A DNA stretch of 29,702 nucleotides from DAOUJW01 sp034422115 (GCA_034422115.1 DAOUJW010000014.1:1-29702), one strand, 5' to 3'. Positions 6,238-16,482 are shown, counted from the first letter of the stretch. Notes: generated by a model not told the origin, from the sequence alone. Translations and numbers: made by a program.

Positions 6238-9200
6238 TTAGACCCAGTGTCTCCTTCGCTGGAACGGGTAGCTTGGGAGCGAAATGCGGCGGCGCGCCTC
6301 GCCCGTGAACAACCCCTCGAAGGAGATTGCAAGGCCCGCCCGGTATGCTTCCGCTGCGGCTTCCGCAAACCCCGGCGAGCGCATCCCCGACTGGCTATCC
6401 GCCGGACTCGACATGCTGGACAGCAGAGTCGGCGAGTCGAGATGGTGGAGAATCACGCCCCTGTCCAGCCCGGAGTCGGGGCCAATCTCAATAACCGCGT
6501 CCACCTCCAGCCCGGCAAGCTCCGCTAACCTCTCCTCCAGGGGCACGGCCTCGGTTGCCTGTCTGGTCCAGTACACCACGTCCTTGGGCGCGTAGGGCGC
6601 TATAATCTCGCCTGTAACACCGCTTACAAGAGCCACCGACGGCGGGGACAGCCGGACACCGGCGAGAGTGGCCTGCAGAGCGTCCAGGTCATCGTCATTC
6701 GCCATTAGCTCGCCGCGAGCCATGACGAAGCGCAAGCCATCCTCCAGGCTGAACACACCTGCCGCCTGCGCCGCGGAGACCTCGCCCAGGCCATCGCCCA
6801 GCGCTGCAAAGGGCCGTATTCCAATGTCGGACCAGAGAGCCGTCAGCGCGCACTGCAACGAGTAGAGGGCCGGCTGCGCCCATGAGGGATCATCCGGGCT
6901 CCCCTTTGCCCCGTCTCGTCCGAACATCACGTCCAGGAGGGAGGCCCCCCGCTCCTGCCGGACCACGGAGTCGCAGAAGTCCAGGATGGCGCGCACGGTG
7001 GGTTCAGCGTCGTAGAGCGTCTGGCCCATGCCCAGCCACCGGCTTCCCTCTCCGGCGTACAGGAACGCAACTCTGGTCGCGGGCCGGGGTTCAGGAGCAT
7101 CCTCGTCAGTGTCCCTGTTCACAACTGCCCTCAGCCCGTCCTGGAGCGATTCCAGGTCCTTGAACGGCACGCCTGCCCGGTGGGCGAAGTGGCTTCGGCC
7201 AACCCCCGCAGTCCACGCCATATCGGCAAGCGTCGAAGTCGTTGCGTCTCCTGGGGATTGCTCATCAAGCCACGACATGTACCGCTTCGCCAGATCTCTG
7301 AGCGCGCCTTCAGACTTGCCCGACAGAGGAAGGAATCGAGTTTTGCGTTCGGTCGGTTCCTCAGCAGGTATGGATGCGCCGTTGGCCGCTTCAGTCGGAG
7401 AGGCGGGAATGGACAATGGCGCGCCGGCCGGGAGTCTGGCCCCACCGCCTGGTCGGTTCCCATAGCCCTCCAGGACCACGTGAGCGTTTGCGCCTGAGAT
7501 GCCGAACGCGCTAACAGCCGCCCGCGGCGGCCTGGAGTCGTTGGAGGGCCATTCAACCGGCTCGGAAGTAACGCGCACCGGGAGTTGGGCCCAGTTTATA
7601 TCGGGGTTCGGGTTGTCAAAGTGCAGGTGCTTTGGAATCGCGCCGTGCTGCATCGCAAGCACGGTCTTGAGCAGCCCGGCCACTCCCGCGGCCGCCTCCA
7701 GGTGCCCGAAATTGGACTTGACCGTGCCCATCAGCAGCGGGCTGCCGGCCTCGCGCCCTTTTCCGTACACCGCGCCCACGGCCCGCATCTCTATGGCGTC
7801 TCCCATCTGTGACCCGACGGCGTGGGCTTCCAGGTAGTCAACGTCCGCTCCCGTGAGATTAGCCTGGGCCAGGGCGTCCTCCATAACGCGTTCCTGGGCG
7901 GAGCCGTTCGGCACCGTCAGGCCCGCGCTCGCTCCGTTCTGGTTGACGGCGGAACCCCTTATCACGCCCCATATCCGGTCGCCGTCCGCCTCCGCGTCGC
8001 TCAGCCGCTTCAGCACAATGACGCCGCAGCCCTCGCCCCGGACATACCCGTCCGCGGATGCGTCAAAGGGCCTGCTCTGCCCGGAGTGCGACAGCATTCC
8101 CACCTCTGCCATGAACCCGGTAACCGCCTCCGACAGGACAAGGTGCACGCCACCGGCAAGGGCCAGGTTCACCTCTCCCCTTCTCAGGCTGCCCACCGCC
8201 TGGTGTATGGCCGCAAGCGACGATGCGCACGCCATGTCCACGGGCACTGCGGGGCCTTCCAGGCCCAGAGCGTAGGCCACACGGCCCACCGTTATGCTTG
8301 GAGTTGTGCCCAGGTAGCTGCCGGACTTTCCGTTGGCCTCCATCAGGTCCCTGTACTCGCTTCCGGTAACCCCGGCAAATATCCCCGTGCGGCTGCCCCT
8401 CAACGCCTCCGGGTCCATCCCGGCGTCCTCCAGCGCCTCCCAGCTCGTCTCCAGCATCAACCGCTGTTGCGGGTCCATTATGCGCGCTTCCACCGGGGCG
8501 ATGCGGAAGAATCTGGAGTCGAACCACTCAACGTCGTCGATGAACGCCCCGCGCAGGCGTGGCGCGTTCAGCGAGTCGTGGTTGGGTCGGCCATCGGTGA
8601 CGGCGTCAACGCCCGACGCCAGCATGTCCCAGTACTCGGACAGGTTCCTGGCGCGCGGCAGGCGGCAGGCCATTCCCACTATCGCTATGCCGTCGTTATC
8701 GACTCCCGTGCCAGCCGGAGGCGCGGGAGCTGCGCTGGCAGGCGCAGTCGACGGTTCGCCGCCTGTGTCGGCCTGGCCCAGCTCCTCCGACAGGTGCAGG
8801 GATAGCTGCGTGATGTCCGGGTGATCAAAGACGGCTGTGTTGGAGACCACGTACTCACCCGCAAAGGCGCGGTTCAGCCGGTTCCTGAACTCCACGGCCA
8901 TCAGCGAGTCCATTCCCAGGTCAAAGAACCCAACGGCCGGGGACGGCGCAGTGGGCAGCCTCATTACCGCCTGAAGCTCCTTCTGCAGGAACGCCGTGAG
9001 CACGCTGAGGGAGTCAACCTGGCGCGACACCCCCAGCTGGGAGAGCAGGTCGTCCGATGACTCCAGGTCTCCGGCCTTGTCGCTCTCCGCTGATGGCAGC
9101 ACCTCACCGAAGAACGGTGGAGTTTCAACCTGCCTCTCCGTATACCTCTGCCAGTCAATTGCGGCCACCATGCTGGACGCAACGTCTTCACGCGCCAGCC

Positions 9201-12200
9201 GTTCAAAGGCCTGAAACCCCTGTTGAGGCGTAATCCAGTTCGTGCCGCCCGCGTCCAGCCGCTCCTCGATGCGCCCGCGCTGCTCCGCCGCCTCGCCTAT
9301 CTCCGACCACGCGCCCCAGGCCATTGCCTGGCCGGGCAGCCCAAGGGCACGGCGATGCGCCGCAAGCTGGTCGAGGAACGCGTTGGCCGCCGCGTGGTTG
9401 GCCTGGCCCGGATTGCCCATTACGCCCGCCGCGCTGGAGAACAGGATGAACATGTCCAGGTCTCTGTGCATGGTCGCCCTGTGCAGGTGCCATGCGCCAA
9501 GCATCTTGGGCCAGAGCACCTGCCTGAAGCTGTCCCAACTCTGATTTGTTATGGCGGCGTCCGACAGCACTCCCACGCTGTGAATGACGCCCGCCAGGGG
9601 CGGCAGCGAACCCTCAATGCGCTCCAGCATGGCGTCAACGGCGGATGGGTCTGTGACGTCTGCAAGCTCCACCTGTACGTTTACGCCGCGCTCCCGCAAC
9701 GCGCTGATGGCTTCTACGGCCTCGGGGTCCGGGTCTCGGCGTCCGTTCAGCACGATAGCGCCCGCCCCAAGGTCCGCCAGCCGGCCGGCCAGGGCGCATC
9801 CAATGCCGCCGAGCCCGCCCGTTACGAGGTACGTTCCGTCTTCTCGCAGCCGTCCCGCCTCCAGCGGCGAGTTCGCAAGGACCAGCTTGCCAATGTGCCG
9901 TGCAGAGCGCATGAAGTTGAGCGCGTGTCCGGCCTCGTTTACTGACCACCTGCTGTGGACTATGGGTTCAAGCTCACCCGCGGCCACCCGCTCCATAACG
10001 GACTTGAGCGCCCTTCCGGGTATCTCCGGGTTCTGTTCTTTCAGAACGTCCACCTCAAGGATGTGGTAGCTGACGTCCGGACGCGTCGCGGCCATCTCCT
10101 CCCTGCTGAGGATGCCCTGCCTGCCCAGCTCTACGAACCGGCCGCCGTTTGCCAGGCAGGACAGGCTCGCTTCGATGAAGCCCTCTCCCGTCAGGCTGTT
10201 CAGCACAACGTGAACGCCCTCGCCGCCTGTGGCCTCAAGGACCTCCTGCCCAAAGCTGGTCTGACGGCTATCGAATACGTGCTTGACGCCTATCGAACGC
10301 AGAAACGCCTGCTTTGGCGCGCTTGCAGTGGCGAAAACCTCCGCCCCCGCAGCCTGCGCCAGCTGGATTGCCGCCAGCCCCACGCCGCCTGATCCCGCGT
10401 GTATAAGTACGCGCTCCCCCGACTTGAGACCGGATAGCTCAAAAGAAAGCTCGGCTGTTACGAATACGGTCGGAATCGTGGCTAGCGCTGTCGTCGAGAT
10501 TTCCTGCGGCGCCGGGGCCACAAGCTCCTCTCTCATAATGGCCTCTGAGCCGAAGGTGTTGAATCCCAGAGCAACTACGCGGTCACCAACGGAGACGCTG
10601 GACACCTCTGCTCCAGCTTCAAGGACGCGTCCGCACAGCTCCAGGCCGAAATTCGCCCCTTCCGCAACTCCTATCGCGAGCAATACGTCCGAGAAATTCA
10701 AGCCGGCGGCGTCCACGGCCACGCGGACTTCCCTCGGCTCCAGGGCCCGCTCCGGCATATCCACCGCTTGAAGCCCGTCGAGAGAACCGCCCTCGTCGGG
10801 TTGAAGGAACCAGCCTGAGCCATCCGGCAGCGACAGACGCTCCGTCGAAGAGTCCGCGCGCACAAGACGAGCCGCCTGTCGCAGCCCCAGGCGGTAGGCG
10901 ACGTGGGTTTCGGCGTCGGGGTACAAAAGCTCGTTGACCAGGGCGGACACGGGCGCTGTGCGTTCGGGGTCCAGGTCAATCATCCTCGGCCGCAGGTGTG
11001 GCGCTTCCCGTGAGATTACTCTGCCCATTCCCCACAGCAGGGCGCCGGCAAGCTCACCTTGACGCTCGCGCTCCACCACCTGCCCCCCGCGTGTGAAGAA
11101 CCACACGCCCTTCTCGGGTATCGCGTCAGCGTCGGCTATTCCCTGCACAAGGGCAAGCGCGCTCCCGCCCATCCGCCTCGCGTCCTCACCCAGCTCTTCA
11201 GCAGAGGCGTTCTCGCCATGTCCGTTCAGCGCGACAAGGTGCACAACGCCCTTGAATGGCGCGCCATCCGGCAGAGCCTCCACCAGAGACCGCCATGAGT
11301 CCCGATTGTCAATCTCGACGGACGACCTGACTACAACGCCGTCCTCCCCCTCCGCCTGTGCGCCGGAACTCTCGCCCGGGCCTGCAAGCACGACAACCTG
11401 GTTACGCGCCGCCAGCTCTGAGGCCAACTCCTCAGCAAATTCCGAGTGGTCCCCGGCCAGGACCCAGACGCCTGCGGGCTCAAGGACTTTCACCGGCCCT
11501 CGCGCCATTATCACGCCACGGTCGGGCTCACTGTTGGAGTCAGCCTTATCGAGTCCCAGAACTGCCACCTCTCCAAAGCCCGCGTCGCTCAGCGCCTGCC
11601 GCCATATCGCCGGGCTCGCCAGGGCATGGTGAGGGCGGTAGTCGTCGGCAAACCGCCACCAGCCGTCCAGCTGCCCGAACGTGAGGTCCAGCCAGCCCTG
11701 GCCCCGAAGGTTCTCAAGCATTACAAGCTGGCCGGACGGAGCAAGAAGCTCACGGCAGTGCTCCAGGGTCTCACTCAGGTACCGTGTGGCGTGCAGCACG
11801 TTGGACGCAATCACCAGGTCGTAGCCGTGCGCTGCAAAGCCCTGCTCCACCGGGTCTCGCTCTATGTCGAGGACGCGGTATTCGATTGCGTTCTCGCTTC
11901 CTCCAAAGCGCTCCTCAGCCTCCGAGAAGAAGCCTGCGGATATGTCCGTATACACGTACTCGTAACGCCCGGCCGGAAGCTCAGGGAGAACGGAGGCCGT
12001 AGCCGATCCCGTTCCCGCCCCGACTTCCAGCACCCTGAGCCTGCGGCCCTCCGGTAGACCGGCCAAGAGCGCGGCAATCCCGTCTCCCAGCATTCGGTTG
12101 GCGGCGCGGGCCACCGGCGCTTTCAGGTACAGGTCGGCGGCGGTTGGCTCTCCGCTGCTGAACAGCAGGGTCAGTGGGTCTGCCCCGCCCGTGAGCGCAT

Positions 12201-15200
12201 CTGCAAGTGCGCCGGCGCTCCGTTTGAATAGCCCTGTCTCGTTTGAGCCGTGCTGGTACCGCGCGCTCATCCTGTCTGCGAACTCGTCCGGGTTGGCTGG
12301 GAACTCCTCAGGCATGGGATCATTCGGCCCAATCTTGACTACGAACTCCTCGCCCGCCTCCTCCACGATCCCGGCTCTCGCAAGCAGCTCGAACAGCCTT
12401 CGGAACAGACGCCTGTGCTCGTCCAGGACGTTCAGCCTGGGGCGCAGGGCCTCCGGCTCCACCGTATCGCCGACGTTGCGCGTCCATCCCAGGCGCTCCA
12501 GGGCCGCAAGCGCATACGACCAGGACAGACGCTCCAGGTCGTTCAGCAGCCCTGCCCGCTCATCGGCCTCAACGCCTTCATCCGCCAGATACCGGGTGAA
12601 CGGAGAGGAGTTGGCGGCAATGGTCTCAGGGCTTACAAGGAAGTCCGCGGGCGCCATCCCCTCTGCAAGGGGGGAGTCCCGCCAGGTGATTTCGTACAGC
12701 AGGTCCTGTATACCCTCAGTCGCCGAGAGCAGCGAGGCCCTCGTGGCGCGCTTCACCGCGTACCCGGTCAGCCCGCCAAGCTCAACCCCCTCAGGAGTGT
12801 AGATGGTAAAGTCACCGACCAGGACTTCCCTGACCTCAACGGAGCCGTCGCCGCCGGCCTCCCTGGCCCCATCCCTCACCTGTGCGTGGCAAATCAGGCG
12901 TTCCGGCAGGGGGCCCGCAGCCCACAGCCGCTCCCATCCAAAGGGCAGATAGGTCTCTCCGTCCTCGACTCCGGTGGAGTGGCGCGCCGCCGACATAACC
13001 TGGAAGCACCCGTCCAGCAGCAGCGGGTGAAGCTCCACGCTCCCCTGCTCTACGCCTTCCGGCAGGGCTATCTCACCGATGGCCTCGCCACCGGCGGCCC
13101 ACAGCGACTGGAGCGTCCTGAATGACGGCCCAAGGCCGATGTTGGCCTCCGCCCTGGCGCGGTAGAAGCCCGGCACATCCTGGGGCGACAGGCGGGACTT
13201 GATTGAGTCCACGTCGACCTGGTTTGCAGTTCCGCGCGCTCTCGCTCCGAATGCCAGCTTGGCCTCTGCGTGAAGCGTCCAGCCTTCCTCTCCGTCGCCC
13301 TTGCTGAATACCTCCAGTTGGCGCGACCGCCCGGTCTCAGAGTCGGAAAGCACAGCCTGGATACGCCGTCCGGTGCGGGTTCCGCTGTCCCCGGCATTGT
13401 CCTGCCCGAACACCATTGCGCTGTGCAGTTGCAGGTCATCCACGTCCACCGACCCTGCGCCCTCCTTCAGCGAGACCGCCGCCGCCACAGCGCCGTACAT
13501 CGCCCCCGGCATTATCACGCGCTCAAAGACCCGGTGGTCGCTCAGCCACGATGGATCAGTGGTGTGCATCTCCGTCTCGAACATCACCTCGCCGCGGGGC
13601 GACTCGTGCCTGGCCCCCAGGAGCGGATGGCCGTCTGCCACGCGCCTGCGGCGAGTCTCATCCAGCCAGTACCGCTCTCGCTGGAACGGGTAGCCCGGCA
13701 GCTCTATCTTGCGACGCGCCTCGTTCGCAAAGAGGTCGGCGAAGGAGATATCCAGGCCCGCCTCGTACGCTCCGGCGACCGCGTTCAGGAACGCGCTTTC
13801 GGATGCCGGAGACGCGTCGTCGTTGCGGGGACGTATCATACTCTGAAGGACCACCGGAGCTTCGGGCGGCTCCGGCAGGTTGGCCGGGCCGGGCCACACC
13901 AGCGACACCAATGGGCCTAGCACCGAGTGCGGCCCCATCTCAATCGCCACGTCCACGCCCAGCTCCGCCAGCGCACCAATGCCCTTGCGGAACTGCACCG
14001 TCTGGCGCGCGTGGCGTCGCCAGTACCCGGAGTCCAGCGTCTCGCCCTCCTCAAGGGCGCTGCCGGTCACGTTGCTGACCAGAGCCACGGACGGCTGGGA
14101 GACAGCCACGCTCTGGTAGGCCTCCTCCAGCGAGTCCAGAGCAGGCTCCAGCAGAACGCAGTGAAACGCCTGGGCGGTATAGAGTGGCCTCACCATGATC
14201 TCTTCCGCCTCGAAGAGTTCGACCATGGCCTGAATCGCCACGGTCGGACCGCTGATTACCTGGTGAACGCCGTTGTCCACGGCTATGTTCAGGTCCGCGC
14301 AGTCGGACGACGCGTTGTATTCGCCAATCGCCCCTACGACTCGCTCCTGCGGCGCGAACACAGCCGCCATGGAGCCCGCTTCCGGGACGGCCCCGAGACA
14401 CTCTCCGCGCTTCATAATGAATCTCAGCCCGTCCTCCAGCCCGTACACACCGGCCGCCTGGGCCGCCGCTATCTCCCCTGTGCTGTGTCCAATCACCACG
14501 TCCGGCTTGACCCCAACGCTCTCCCACAACGCCGTGAGCGCGCACTCCAGGGAGTAGATTGCGGGTTGCGCCCACCAGGAGTCGATGAGTTCGCCCTCCG
14601 CTCCTGGGTTACCGAACATCACGTCCAGCAGCGACTTGCCCCGTTCTCCCAATACCACCCGCTCGCACCTGTCCAGGACCGCCCGGAACGCAGGCTCGGT
14701 CTCGTACAGCGCTCTCCCCATGCCAACCCACTGGCTGCCCTGGCCGGTGTAGACAAATGCGACCTTGGACGCCGTCTTCAGGTCAGCGCCCTTGCCGCCC
14801 TCGACAACGGCCGACAGACCCTCGCGCAGCGATTCGGCGTCCCTGAACACAACCCCCGCCCTGTGAGCAAAGTGGCTCCGCCCAACGCTCGCCGTCCAGG
14901 ACATGTCCGACAGGAGGGAAGCCCCATCCGACTCTAGGTCAGCCGCGCGCTCGTCCAGCCACGTCTGATAGCTTCCCGCCAGGTCCCTCAACGCCTGCCC
15001 CGTCTTGCCCGACAACGGCAGCAATCGCGCAGGCCGCTCGACCGTCTCTTCAGCCTGGGACGGCTCCTCCGTCGCATCTGCCACTGAAGCGGCTATACGC
15101 CGGGGGGAACCTGTGGGCAGGCGGAGCCGGTAGGGTCCGGTTGGCTCATGTGTCGGCGCGCCGTAGCTCTCCACCACTATGTGCGCGTTGGTGCCGGACC

Positions 15201-16482
15201 ACCCGTACCCGCTCACCCCCGCCACCCGAGGGCGGTCCTCCGACACCGGCCATGCGAGTGTGGAGGTCGGCACGCGTATCGGCAGCCCCTCCCAGTCAAT
15301 GGCCGGAGAGGGATTCTGGAAGTTAAGGTGCTTCGGTATCATCCCGTTGTTCAGCGAGAGAAAGACCTTGATCAGCGCGGCAATGCCTGCGGCGGACTCC
15401 AGGTGGCCGAAGTTCGTCTTCACGGAGCCAATGTAGAGAGGGCTTTCCGCCGCACGCTCTCCACCGAACACCTCGGCAATTGCCTGGAGCTCAAGGGGGT
15501 CTCCCACAGGCGTCCCCGTGCCGTGAGTCTCCACGTAGTCCACCTGAGAGGGCGTAAGCCCGGCCCGTCGCAGAGCGTCCCTTATCACCAGGGCCTGAGC
15601 CTCGCCGTTAGGGACCGTCAGCCCCTGGCTTGCGCCGTCCTGGTTCAGCGCGGAGCTGCGAATTACGCCCCATATGCGGTCGCCGTCGGCCTCGGCGTCT
15701 CGCAGTCGCTTTAGAACCAGTATGCCGCAGCCTTCGCCGCGTACGTATCCGTCGGCTGAGGCGTCGAAGGTCTTGCAGAGTCCGTCAGGAGCCAGCATTC
15801 CCGCGCCCGCCCGCGCCTCCATCACGTTCGCCGACAAGATTGTGGTAACCCCTCCGGCAAGCGCGATGTCAGCCTCATCCTGGCGAAGCGCGGTTACCGC
15901 CTGGTGCGCCGCCACGAGAGACGAGGAGCAGGCGGTGTCCACGGAGACCGCAGGCCCCTGCAGGCCGAGCACGTAGGAAACGCGCCCCGTGGCCGTGTTC
16001 TGAGAAGTGCCGGTGGCGGCATACAGGCTGGAGGCTGGGCCGCCCAGATTCCCTATGCCTCCCATAATCTCCCGGTAGTCGCTGTGAGTGATACCGCCGA
16101 AAACCCCGGTCCGGCTGCCCCTCAGCCCTTCCGGGTCTATGCCCGCGTCTTCCAGCGCCTTCCAGCTAACCTCAAGCATCAGCCGTTGCTGAGGGTCCAG
16201 GAACTGCGCCTCCAGCGGGGATATCCTGAAGAACGACGGATCGAACCTGTCGACGTCTTCAATGAACGCGGCGTAGCGGCTAGCCCTGTTCTGCGCGGGG
16301 CCGTCGGCGAAAATCTGCCCTATTCGACCTGCGCCGGAACCCGGAACGCCCTCCGTCACGGCGCTCCTCCCCGCCTCCAGGAGGTTCCAGTACGCCTCAA
16401 GTCCGTCCGAGCCGGGGAACCGGCACGCCATGCCCACGACGGCTATGGGCTCTGAGACATAGGCTCCAATGTCCCGCGTCAT
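6238..16482 (-). CDS. Large type I PKS: KS-AT-DH-cMT-ER-KR-ACP-KS-AT(degenerate)
   Basis: A 3414-residue synthase; ATG 16482 follows GAGGAGAG. Domains by residue: KS1 11-437 (Cys185, His320, His360); AT1 575-870 (GHSTG, Ser667; QAFH at 771-774 suggests malonyl-CoA); DH 950-1245 (His983, Asp1157, Gln1161; the usual Gly of HxxxGxxxxP is Glu987); C-methyltransferase 1310-1640 (LEVGAGTGS at 1485); structural KR half about 1665-1880; ER 1890-2205 (HAGSGGVGLA at 2028); KR 2211-2400 (TGGLGGIG at 2221; Ser2350, with His2363 at the usual catalytic Tyr); ACP 2490-2570 (Ser2526); KS2 2597-3008; AT2 3137-3360, degenerate. One fully reducing, methylating module is expected to build a methyl-branched saturated chain iteratively. 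The architecture recalls small PKSs of sponge symbionts proposed to make methyl-branched fatty acids. There is no thioesterase domain; release may need the hydrolase at 17367-18275. The sequence is highly GC-rich throughout with no internal frameshift. Confidence 0.95.
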   Translation of the reverse strand: MTRDIGAYVSEPIAVVGMACRFPGSDGLEAYWNLLEAGRSAVTEGVPGSGAGRIGQIFADGPAQNRASRYAAFIEDVDRFDPSFFRISPLEAQFLDPQQRLMLEVSWKALEDAGIDPEGLRGSRTGVFGGITHSDYREIMGGIGNLGGPASSLYAATGTSQNTATGRVSYVLGLQGPAVSVDTACSSSLVAAHQAVTALRQDEADIALAGGVTTILSANVMEARAGAGMLAPDGLCKTFDASADGYVRGEGCGILVLKRLRDAEADGDRIWGVIRSSALNQDGASQGLTVPNGEAQALVIRDALRRAGLTPSQVDYVETHGTGTPVGDPLELQAIAEVFGGERAAESPLYIGSVKTNFGHLESAAGIAALIKVFLSLNNGMIPKHLNFQNPSPAIDWEGLPIRVPTSTLAWPVSEDRPRVAGVSGYGWSGTNAHIVVESYGAPTHEPTGPYRLRLPTGSPRRIAASVADATEEPSQAEETVERPARLLPLSGKTGQALRDLAGSYQTWLDERAADLESDGASLLSDMSWTASVGRSHFAHRAGVVFRDAESLREGLSAVVEGGKGADLKTASKVAFVYTGQGSQWVGMGRALYETEPAFRAVLDRCERVVLGERGKSLLDVMFGNPGAEGELIDSWWAQPAIYSLECALTALWESVGVKPDVVIGHSTGEIAAAQAAGVYGLEDGLRFIMKRGECLGAVPEAGSMAAVFAPQERVVGAIGEYNASSDCADLNIAVDNGVHQVISGPTVAIQAMVELFEAEEIMVRPLYTAQAFHCVLLEPALDSLEEAYQSVAVSQPSVALVSNVTGSALEEGETLDSGYWRRHARQTVQFRKGIGALAELGVDVAIEMGPHSVLGPLVSLVWPGPANLPEPPEAPVVLQSMIRPRNDDASPASESAFLNAVAGAYEAGLDISFADLFANEARRKIELPGYPFQRERYWLDETRRRRVADGHPLLGARHESPRGEVMFETEMHTTDPSWLSDHRVFERVIMPGAMYGAVAAAVSLKEGAGSVDVDDLQLHSAMVFGQDNAGDSGTRTGRRIQAVLSDSETGRSRQLEVFSKGDGEEGWTLHAEAKLAFGARARGTANQVDVDSIKSRLSPQDVPGFYRARAEANIGLGPSFRTLQSLWAAGGEAIGEIALPEGVEQGSVELHPLLLDGCFQVMSAARHSTGVEDGETYLPFGWERLWAAGPLPERLICHAQVRDGAREAGGDGSVEVREVLVGDFTIYTPEGVELGGLTGYAVKRATRASLLSATEGIQDLLYEITWRDSPLAEGMAPADFLVSPETIAANSSPFTRYLADEGVEADERAGLLNDLERLSWSYALAALERLGWTRNVGDTVEPEALRPRLNVLDEHRRLFRRLFELLARAGIVEEAGEEFVVKIGPNDPMPEEFPANPDEFADRMSARYQHGSNETGLFKRSAGALADALTGGADPLTLLFSSGEPTAADLYLKAPVARAANRMLGDGIAALLAGLPEGRRLRVLEVGAGTGSATASVLPELPAGRYEYVYTDISAGFFSEAEERFGGSENAIEYRVLDIERDPVEQGFAAHGYDLVIASNVLHATRYLSETLEHCRELLAPSGQLVMLENLRGQGWLDLTFGQLDGWWRFADDYRPHHALASPAIWRQALSDAGFGEVAVLGLDKADSNSEPDRGVIMARGPVKVLEPAGVWVLAGDHSEFAEELASELAARNQVVVLAGPGESSGAQAEGEDGVVVRSSVEIDNRDSWRSLVEALPDGAPFKGVVHLVALNGHGENASAEELGEDARRMGGSALALVQGIADADAIPEKGVWFFTRGGQVVERERQGELAGALLWGMGRVISREAPHLRPRMIDLDPERTAPVSALVNELLYPDAETHVAYRLGLRQAARLVRADSSTERLSLPDGSGWFLQPDEGGSLDGLQAVDMPERALEPREVRVAVDAAGLNFSDVLLAIGVAEGANFGLELCGRVLEAGAEVSSVSVGDRVVALGFNTFGSEAIMREELVAPAPQEISTTALATIPTVFVTAELSFELSGLKSGERVLIHAGSGGVGLAAIQLAQAAGAEVFATASAPKQAFLRSIGVKHVFDSRQTSFGQEVLEATGGEGVHVVLNSLTGEGFIEASLSCLANGGRFVELGRQGILSREEMAATRPDVSYHILEVDVLKEQNPEIPGRALKSVMERVAAGELEPIVHSRWSVNEAGHALNFMRSARHIGKLVLANSPLEAGRLREDGTYLVTGGLGGIGCALAGRLADLGAGAIVLNGRRDPDPEAVEAISALRERGVNVQVELADVTDPSAVDAMLERIEGSLPPLAGVIHSVGVLSDAAITNQSWDSFRQVLWPKMLGAWHLHRATMHRDLDMFILFSSAAGVMGNPGQANHAAANAFLDQLAAHRRALGLPGQAMAWGAWSEIGEAAEQRGRIEERLDAGGTNWITPQQGFQAFERLAREDVASSMVAAIDWQRYTERQVETPPFFGEVLPSAESDKAGDLESSDDLLSQLGVSRQVDSLSVLTAFLQKELQAVMRLPTAPSPAVGFFDLGMDSLMAVEFRNRLNRAFAGEYVVSNTAVFDHPDITQLSLHLSEELGQADTGGEPSTAPASAAPAPPAGTGVDNDGIAIVGMACRLPRARNLSEYWDMLASGVDAVTDGRPNHDSLNAPRLRGAFIDDVEWFDSRFFRIAPVEARIMDPQQRLMLETSWEALEDAGMDPEALRGSRTGIFAGVTGSEYRDLMEANGKSGSYLGTTPSITVGRVAYALGLEGPAVPVDMACASSLAAIHQAVGSLRRGEVNLALAGGVHLVLSEAVTGFMAEVGMLSHSGQSRPFDASADGYVRGEGCGVIVLKRLSDAEADGDRIWGVIRGSAVNQNGASAGLTVPNGSAQERVMEDALAQANLTGADVDYLEAHAVGSQMGDAIEMRAVGAVYGKGREAGSPLLMGTVKSNFGHLEAAAGVAGLLKTVLAMQHGAIPKHLHFDNPNPDINWAQLPVRVTSEPVEWPSNDSRPPRAAVSAFGISGANAHVVLEGYGNRPGGGARLPAGAPLSIPASPTEAANGASIPAEEPTERKTRFLPLSGKSEGALRDLAKRYMSWLDEQSPGDATTSTLADMAWTAGVGRSHFAHRAGVPFKDLESLQDGLRAVVNRDTDEDAPEPRPATRVAFLYAGEGSRWLGMGQTLYDAEPTVRAILDFCDSVVRQERGASLLDVMFGRDGAKGSPDDPSWAQPALYSLQCALTALWSDIGIRPFAALGDGLGEVSAAQAAGVFSLEDGLRFVMARGELMANDDDLDALQATLAGVRLSPPSVALVSGVTGEIIAPYAPKDVVYWTRQATEAVPLEERLAELAGLEVDAVIEIGPDSGLDRGVILHHLDSPTLLSSMSSPADSQSGMRSPGFAEAAAEAYRAGLAISFEGLFTGEARRRISLPSYPFQRRRHWV
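6403..8694 (-). other. Second KS plus decayed AT at the PKS C-terminus
   Basis: This span encodes residues 2597-3360 of the PKS. KS2 keeps the Cys-His-His residues (Cys2752, His2887, His2927), but its motifs are altered: VDMACASSL for DTACSSSL, and EAHAVGS for the usual EAHGTGT. AT2 has GDGLG (3229-3233) where GHSxG is required, so the catalytic Ser is Gly3231. It also lacks about 80 residues compared with AT1 between this point and the shared PSVALVS motif, that is, most of the small subdomain. The protein stops at FQRRRHWV, the exact place where AT1 passes into the DH. Linker sequences (GRSHFAHRAGV, LPLSGK) are shared with module 1, pointing to origin by duplication of the KS-AT half. Confidence 0.85.

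Noticed and set aside
7822..8805. Plus-strand frame of 327 codons opposite the PKS
   Set aside because: It is an antisense shadow of the KS2 region of a GC-rich gene, has no family features and no ribosome binding site.
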